In this document: positions 59,620 to 64,000 of the stretch, piece after piece
Numbering within the stretch: position 1 is the first letter of the stretch
Layout of the letters: each line of letters starts with the position of its first letter
Assembly (NCBI RefSeq): GCF_050563545.1
Contig: NZ_JBNXUM010000007.1
Location: 124,001 to 188,000, forward strand
Origin: Falsiroseomonas sp050563545
GTDB lineage: Bacteria > Pseudomonadota > Alphaproteobacteria > Acetobacterales > Acetobacteraceae
Reading direction: 5' to 3'
Length of the DNA: 64,000 nucleotides
Program-made: the position numbers and the translations under genes
The notes under the pieces: generated by a model
What the model saw: the letters and a program-made list of their open reading frames with translations, nothing else
Told to the model about the DNA's origin: nothing
Databases searched by the model: none

Positions 59620-61800
59620 ATGCTCGACCTGCCCGCGATCGAGGGCGCGACCGCGGCGGCACGCCGGGCGGCCGCGCCCGGCGCCTCCCACCGGGTGGCG
59701 CGCCTGCCGGGCGGGATCCTGCTGCTCGAGGCGGATTGCGCCGCCCCCGCACTGCCCGGCATCGCGGAGCTCGAGGTCGGGGGCGAGACGCTGCCCCCGC
59801 CCAGCGCGGCGATGCTGCTCGGCGATCCCGCCGCGCCGCGCCTGCTGTTCGCCACGCGCGACGAGGCCGGCAGGCTGGTCCCCGGCGCGGCCTGCCGGCT
59901 GAGCCGCGGCGGCCAGCTCCTCGCGTCCTTCGCCCTCGACCGGCCGGCCGACCCCACCGCCCTGCTGATCGGGCGGGAGGAGCCCGAACGGCTGGCGCTG
60001 CTCCGCTTCCTGCTGCTGACGGCCGGACCCACGCTCGGCGCCGGCGCGGGGCTCGCCGCGTCCTGCCATGCGCTGGCGCGCGCGGTGGCCGCCGGCGCCG
60101 CGGCGCAGCCGCTCTGTCGGCCGGGCGCGACGCTCTCCCTCTGGTCGGTGCCGCGCGCCGCCCCCGGCGCCTGGCAGGTGATCGAGCACGGCCGCCTGCG
60201 CCGCGCCGAATGCCGCGCCGGCGTGCTGGTCATTGCCGGCCCGGCGCCCGCCGCCGACACGCTGCTGCTGCCGCCCGGCGCGGCGGCGCGGCCCCTGCCG
60301 CTCGCGCCCTTGCCCGCGGCGCTGCCGGCGCTGCGCGACTTCCTCGCCCGCGGCTTCCGCGGCGACGCGCGGGCCGGCCAGGCCCTGGCCGCGCTGTCCG
60401 CCGGGGCGGAGCGGGGGCGCTGGACCGGGCTGCTGCGCGAGGTGCAGCTGCTGGTGCCGGCCCGGCCGCATCGCGAGGTGGATCCCGTCTCGCCGGTCGG
60501 CGGCGCGCTGGAGCTCGCGCTCTCCGACGAGGGCGGCGGGCTCTTCCTGCGGGGCTGGCTGCGCGACCCGCTCGGGCTCGTCGCGGGGATGGAGCTGCGC
60601 TCGGTGCTCGGCCGCGCCGCGATCCCGCCCGGGGCGCTGCACCGCGTCGCGCGGCCCGAGCTGAAGGACGAATTCACCCGCGCGGCCTTCGCCGCGGACG
60701 ATCCCCTGCCCGGCTTCGTCGCGCATCTGCCGGACGCCGACGATCCCGCCGTGGCGCAGTGGCGGCTGTCCCTGCGGCTCGGTTCGGGCGAAGCGATCGA
60801 GCTGGTCGCCCCGCCCGCGCGCTTCGCGCCGGCCGCGGCACGCGACCTGGTGCTGCGCGCGGCGCTGCCGGCAACGCTTCCGCCCGGCCTGCTGGAGAAG
60901 GCGATCGCGCCGGCGGCCTGGCGGCTGCACCAGGCCGCGATGCGCCCCGGCGGCACGCCGGATCGGACGGCATTCGGCGCGGCGCCGCGCCGGCCGAGGA
61001 TCGCGCTGGTGGTGCCGCTGTACCGCAACCTGCGCTTCCTGCGCTTCCAGCTCGCGTCCTTCGCGCGCGACGCGGCGCTGCGCGAGGCCGAGATCGTCTA
61101 TGTGCTCGACAGCCCCGAGCAGCGCGGCCAGGTCGAGCACCTGCTGCGCGGCATGGCGGCGCTGACCGGCGTCGCGGCGGTGCTGGTCACCATGCCGCAG
61201 AACCGCGGCTACGCCAGCGCCTGCAACGCCGGCGCGGCGGCGTCCCGCGCGCCCGTCATCGGCTTCCTCAATTCCGACGTGCTGCCCGCCGCGCCGGGCT
61301 GGAGCGACGCGCTGCTCGCGCGGCTCTCGCGCGAACGCCGGCTCGCCGCGGTCGGGCCCAAGCTGCTCTTCGGGGATGGCGCGATCCAGCATGCCGGGCT
61401 GCTGTTCCGCCGCGGCCTGGACGGCGAATGGCTGAACGACCACTACTTCAAGGGCTTCCCCCGCACGACCGCCGCGGCCAACGTCGCGCGCCGCGTGCCG
61501 GCAGTGACCGGCGCCGCGCTCTTCGTGCGCCGCAAGGCGTTCGACACCGCGGGCGGCTTCTGCACGGACTACGTGATCGGCGACTTCGAGGATTCCGACC
61601 TCTGCCTGTCGCTGCGCGCGGCGGGCCACGAGATCGGCTACGAGCCCGCCGCCGAGCTCTACCACTTCGAGCGCCAGTCCATCGCCGGGCATGACGGGCA
61701 CGCGCAGACGCTCGCCGGCGCCTACAACCGGCTGCTGCACCATCGCCGCTGGGATGCGGCGATCGCGGCGGTCATGGCGCGCTTCGGCGCGGAAGGCTGA
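59620..61800 (+). CDS. Family 2 glycosyltransferase with a large N-terminal region
   Basis: A 726-residue protein. The GT-A domain of family 2 lies at about 465-700: IALVVPLYRNLRFLRFQLASFAR, QNRGYASACNAGAAASRAPVIGFLNSDVLP (the DxD-like ASN-D region), AAVGPKLLFGDGAIQHAGLLF and the catalytic FEDSDLCLSLRAAGHEIGYEP. The first 460 residues are A/L/G/P-rich with no recognised domain, apart from a stretch GWLRDPLGLVAGMELRSV that recalls a small beta-sandwich found in glycosyltransferase loci. It starts 11 bases after the RTX gene. Confidence 0.87.
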   Translation: MLDLPAIEGATAAARRAAAPGASHRVARLPGGILLLEADCAAPALPGIAELEVGGETLPPPSAAMLLGDPAAPRLLFATRDEAGRLVPGAACRLSRGGQLLASFALDRPADPTALLIGREEPERLALLRFLLLTAGPTLGAGAGLAASCHALARAVAAGAAAQPLCRPGATLSLWSVPRAAPGAWQVIEHGRLRRAECRAGVLVIAGPAPAADTLLLPPGAAARPLPLAPLPAALPALRDFLARGFRGDARAGQALAALSAGAERGRWTGLLREVQLLVPARPHREVDPVSPVGGALELALSDEGGGLFLRGWLRDPLGLVAGMELRSVLGRAAIPPGALHRVARPELKDEFTRAAFAADDPLPGFVAHLPDADDPAVAQWRLSLRLGSGEAIELVAPPARFAPAAARDLVLRAALPATLPPGLLEKAIAPAAWRLHQAAMRPGGTPDRTAFGAAPRRPRIALVVPLYRNLRFLRFQLASFARDAALREAEIVYVLDSPEQRGQVEHLLRGMAALTGVAAVLVTMPQNRGYASACNAGAAASRAPVIGFLNSDVLPAAPGWSDALLARLSRERRLAAVGPKLLFGDGAIQHAGLLFRRGLDGEWLNDHYFKGFPRTTAAANVARRVPAVTGAALFVRRKAFDTAGGFCTDYVIGDFEDSDLCLSLRAAGHEIGYEPAAELYHFERQSIAGHDGHAQTLAGAYNRLLHHRRWDAAIAAVMARFGAEG

Positions 61801-61805
61801 CCGCC

Positions 61806-63059
61806 GTGCGCGTCCTTTTCCTCGCCCACAACCACCCGTCGCTGCAGCCCGGCGGCAGCGAGGCCTTTGCGCTCAATCTCTTCCGCGCGCTGCGCGACCG
61901 GCACGGGGCGGAAGGCCTGTTCCTGGCCGGCGTCACGGCGGCGCTGCGGGACCGCCATCCCGGCACTGTCGTGCAGGCCGCGGGCGGCGCGGAGGACGAG
62001 CTTCTCGTGCCGCTCGACCATTTCGACCGCTTCTACCTCTCGCAGCAGGACATCTACGGGCTTGCGGCGCTGGCGCCGATCGTGCGGCGCGCGGACCCCG
62101 AGGTGATCCACCTGCACCACCCCCTGCTCTTCGGGCTTGAGGGGATCGACATGCTGCGCCGCGCCGCGCCGGGCGCGACGATGGTCGCGACGCTGCACGA
62201 CTACTTCGCGCTCTGCGCGCGGGAGGGCCAGCTGCTGACGCCGGAGGGACGGCGCTGCACGGGCCCCTCGCCCGAGGGCTGCCGCCGCTGCTTCCCCGAC
62301 CGCGCGCCGCTGGAGATCCGGCTGCGCGATCTCGCGATCCGCGACGCCTTCCGCGCCTTCGACCTGCTGGTCGCGCCGAGCCGCTTCCTGCGCGACCGCT
62401 TCGTCGCCTCGGGCTGGGACGGCTCGCGCATCGTGGTGCTGCCCAACGCCGTGCCCGCGGAGCCGGCCGCGCCGCATCGCGCGGCGCCGAAGGGCGGGCG
62501 GCGCGACCGCTTCGCGGTCTTCGGCAACGTCAACCGCTTCAAGGGCACGCTGGTGGCGCTGCGCGCCTCCGCCGCGCTGTCGCGTCAGGGCGTGGAGCAC
62601 GGGCTTGCCGTCCATGGCGGCACGGCCTGGCAGACGGAGGCCTTCATGGCCGAATTCGCCGCGGCGCTGGAAGCGGCGCCTGCGGCGCGGCACCACGGCG
62701 GCTACGCGCCGGAGGAGTTCGCGACGCGCATCGCCGCGGCCGACTGGGTCGTGGTGCCGTCCATCTGGTGGGAGAACGCGCCGCTGGTGATCCAGGAGGC
62801 CTTCCGCCATCGCCGGCCCGTGATCTGCGGCGATGGCGGCGGCATGGCGGAGATGGTCGCGGACGGCGTGGACGGCCTGCATTTCCCGATCGGCGACGAG
62901 GCGGGCCTGGCGGAGGCGATGCGCCGCGCGGTCGCGACGCCGCGGCTCTGGCAGCGGCTGGTCGCAGGCATCGGCGCGCCGCCGGACATGGATGCGGCCG
63001 CGCGGGCGCATCTCGGCCTCTACCGCGACCTCGCGGGCAATCGGAGGAGCGCGGCATGA
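61806..63059 (+). CDS. Family 4 glycosyltransferase
   Basis: A 417-residue GT-B enzyme starting at GTG 61806, 6 bases after the GT2 gene. N-terminal domain: VLFLAHNHPSLQPGGSEAFALNLFRAL, DPEVIHLHHPLLFG, a cysteine-rich insert (LHDYFALCAREGQLLTPEGRRCTGP...CRRCFP) common in this group. C-terminal: FAVFGNVNRFKGTLVALRA and PSIWWENAPLVIQEAFRHRRPVICGDGGGMAEMV, with the EX7E-type donor site. It transfers sugars, probably to the RTX protein or to a polysaccharide of the same locus (inference). Confidence 0.9.
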   Translation: MRVLFLAHNHPSLQPGGSEAFALNLFRALRDRHGAEGLFLAGVTAALRDRHPGTVVQAAGGAEDELLVPLDHFDRFYLSQQDIYGLAALAPIVRRADPEVIHLHHPLLFGLEGIDMLRRAAPGATMVATLHDYFALCAREGQLLTPEGRRCTGPSPEGCRRCFPDRAPLEIRLRDLAIRDAFRAFDLLVAPSRFLRDRFVASGWDGSRIVVLPNAVPAEPAAPHRAAPKGGRRDRFAVFGNVNRFKGTLVALRASAALSRQGVEHGLAVHGGTAWQTEAFMAEFAAALEAAPAARHHGGYAPEEFATRIAAADWVVVPSIWWENAPLVIQEAFRHRRPVICGDGGGMAEMVADGVDGLHFPIGDEAGLAEAMRRAVATPRLWQRLVAGIGAPPDMDAAARAHLGLYRDLAGNRRSAA

Positions 63060-63709
63060 GTGCGGCGCGCAGGAGCGAGACGCGGCGGCTGGCCGAGCTC
63101 GAGGGCCTGGTCGACAACGCGAACGAGCACCGGCTGTACGGCTGGGCCTGGAATTCCGCCGATCCCGCGGAGCCGCTGACGATCGAGCTTCGGCTGGCCG
63201 GCGAGGTCGTAGTCAGCGCGGCCGCCGACCGCATGCGGGAGGACCTGGCCAAGGCCGGCATCGGCGACGGGCGCCATGCCTTCGAGCTGCCGCTGCGGCC
63301 GGAATGGGCGCAGCGCCACCGCGACATGCAGGTGCTGGCCCGCGCCGCCGACGGCACGGAGATCCCGCTGCCGATCCGTGCGCGTCGCGTGGACATCGAT
63401 CCCACCGGCGCGCTCGCCCGCGTGCTCGAAGCCACTGCCGCCGCTCATCGCCAGCTGCGCGAGGACCTGCTGCGCGCGACGGAACGGCTGCCCGCCGACC
63501 TCGCCGACCGCCAGGCCGCGCTGGACGCGAGGCTCGAGACGCTGACGATCTGGCTGACCCGGATGGACGAGCGGCTGGCCGCGCTGGCCGGCCCGGCGGC
63601 GCCGCCGCGGCGCGGGGCCGATCCCTGGCAGGTCGCGCTCGGCGCCGTGCTGGCGGTGGTGGTGGTCGGCGCGGGCGTCGGCACGGCGATGCTGCTCGGC
63701 CTGGTCTGA
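63056..63709 (+). CDS. Membrane-anchored protein with a beta-sandwich-like N-terminus
   Basis: A 217-residue protein. Residues 14-110 (GLVDNANEHRLYGWAWNSADPAEPLTIELRLAGEVV...MREDLAKAGIGDGRHAFELPL) match a GWA...vel..dG...R.DL..aG.gdG.haFe.plP motif that occurs in proteins near glycosyltransferases. A helical region (ATERLPADLADRQAALDARLETL) and one C-terminal helix (WQVALGAVLAVVVVGAGVG) follow. It overlaps the GT4 gene by 4 bases (ATGA). It may anchor or organise the glycosylation machinery; this is inferred. Confidence 0.75.
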   Translation: MSAARRSETRRLAELEGLVDNANEHRLYGWAWNSADPAEPLTIELRLAGEVVVSAAADRMREDLAKAGIGDGRHAFELPLRPEWAQRHRDMQVLARAADGTEIPLPIRARRVDIDPTGALARVLEATAAAHRQLREDLLRATERLPADLADRQAALDARLETLTIWLTRMDERLAALAGPAAPPRRGADPWQVALGAVLAVVVVGAGVGTAMLLGLV

Positions 63710-63713
63710 GGCG

Positions 63714-64000
63714 ATGATGGCGGCGCAGCCTTCGGGCGCCATGGCGAGGCTGGGGCCCGAGATCGCGGCGGCGGTGAAGCTCGCCGCGCTGCTCGGCCTG
63801 ATAGGCGCGCTCGGCCCCTTCCTGCTCGTGCTGCTGAAGACGCAGGTCTATTCGCTGGTGCTGCCGACGGCGAGCATGGGCACGGCCTGGGGCCTGGCGA
63901 CGGGCTTCGCGATCGGCGCCGTCGCGGTGGTCGCGCTGGCGCAGCTGCGCGACCTCGCCCTCGTCGCGATCGGGAACCGGCTGGCGCGGCGGCTGGCCGT
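63714..64000 (+). CDS. N-terminal fragment of a probable type I secretion ABC protein
   Basis: The gene runs off the window: 95 codons are visible from ATGATG at 63714. Residues 20-45 and 55-80 are hydrophobic (VKLAALLGLIGALGPFLLVLL, GLATGFAIGAVAVVALAQ). The stretch LLKTQVYSLVLPTASMGTAWGLATG fits the LYMLQVYDRVLPS...TLL pattern at the first helices of PrtD/LapB-type exporters, followed by RDLALVAIGNRLARRLA like the ...LVRLGxRLDxxLA segment. The ATPase domain would lie outside the window. It belongs with the RTX gene upstream. Confidence 0.55.
   Translation, partial: MMAAQPSGAMARLGPEIAAAVKLAALLGLIGALGPFLLVLLKTQVYSLVLPTASMGTAWGLATGFAIGAVAVVALAQLRDLALVAIGNRLARRLA

Overview
The window is about 70% GC or higher, with strongly GC-biased third codon positions. 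Its gene content points to an alphaproteobacterium, most likely Acetobacteraceae of the Roseomonas type: an atpHAGDC operon, argH / small lipoprotein / lysA / DUF4175 genes in one neighbourhood, EcfG-like promoters, and several tripartite-tricarboxylate-type (Bug) periplasmic binding proteins with no membrane partners nearby. I saw no tRNA, rRNA, insertion sequence, prophage or CRISPR array.

Layout. 1-7260: the 3' end of otsA, a large hybrid sensor kinase, pgi overlapping rppH, two small membrane proteins and a GNAT acetyltransferase. 7265-15091 (minus strand): DUF4175 protein, lysA, a frameshifted unknown gene, a DUF2852 protein, a TetR regulator whose likely operators flank the DUF2852 promoter, the lptM-like lipoprotein and argH. 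15113-19518: a TlpA-like thioredoxin, an M29 aminopeptidase, an MFS transporter and a Bug protein. 19704-20307: a secreted low-complexity protein and a CsbD stress protein. 20463-26052 (minus): a probable six-gene catabolic operon (Ldh2-type dehydrogenase, small membrane protein, Bug, GMC oxidoreductase, Bug, SDR). 26163-30587 (minus): a complete sugar-type ABC importer. 30783-32828: general-stress genes (DUF2382/YsnF type). 32825-35220: a regulator carrying a binding-protein-like domain next to tungstate/molybdate-type tupBC genes. 35252-37358: a D-amino-acid-oxidase-like enzyme and a threonine/serine dehydratase. 37464-43341 (minus): a ferritin-like protein and the F1 ATP synthase operon with its terminator. 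43548-50691 (minus): a DMT transporter, an enolase-superfamily enzyme coupled to a Bug protein, an orphan glycine-zipper protein, an amidohydrolase and an oligopeptide-type binding protein. 50820-57796: SIMPL protein, unknown protein, MBL-fold hydrolase, BLUF photoreceptor, mutL, maleate-isomerase-family enzyme and a long coiled-coil lipoprotein. 58074-64000 (plus): a degenerate response regulator, a short RTX protein, two glycosyltransferases, a membrane-anchored protein and the start of a probable type I secretion ABC protein.

The points I consider most worth following are the right-end RTX / glycosyltransferase / type I secretion locus with its phosphorylation-deficient regulator; three EcfG-like promoters with identical 16-nt spacers at three stress genes; a TetR operator pair overlapping a promoter; and an apparent one-base frameshift at a G4 run. 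With the genes listed here no gene-free stretch exceeds 300 bases; the longest are 6974-7264 and 57797-58073, both described.
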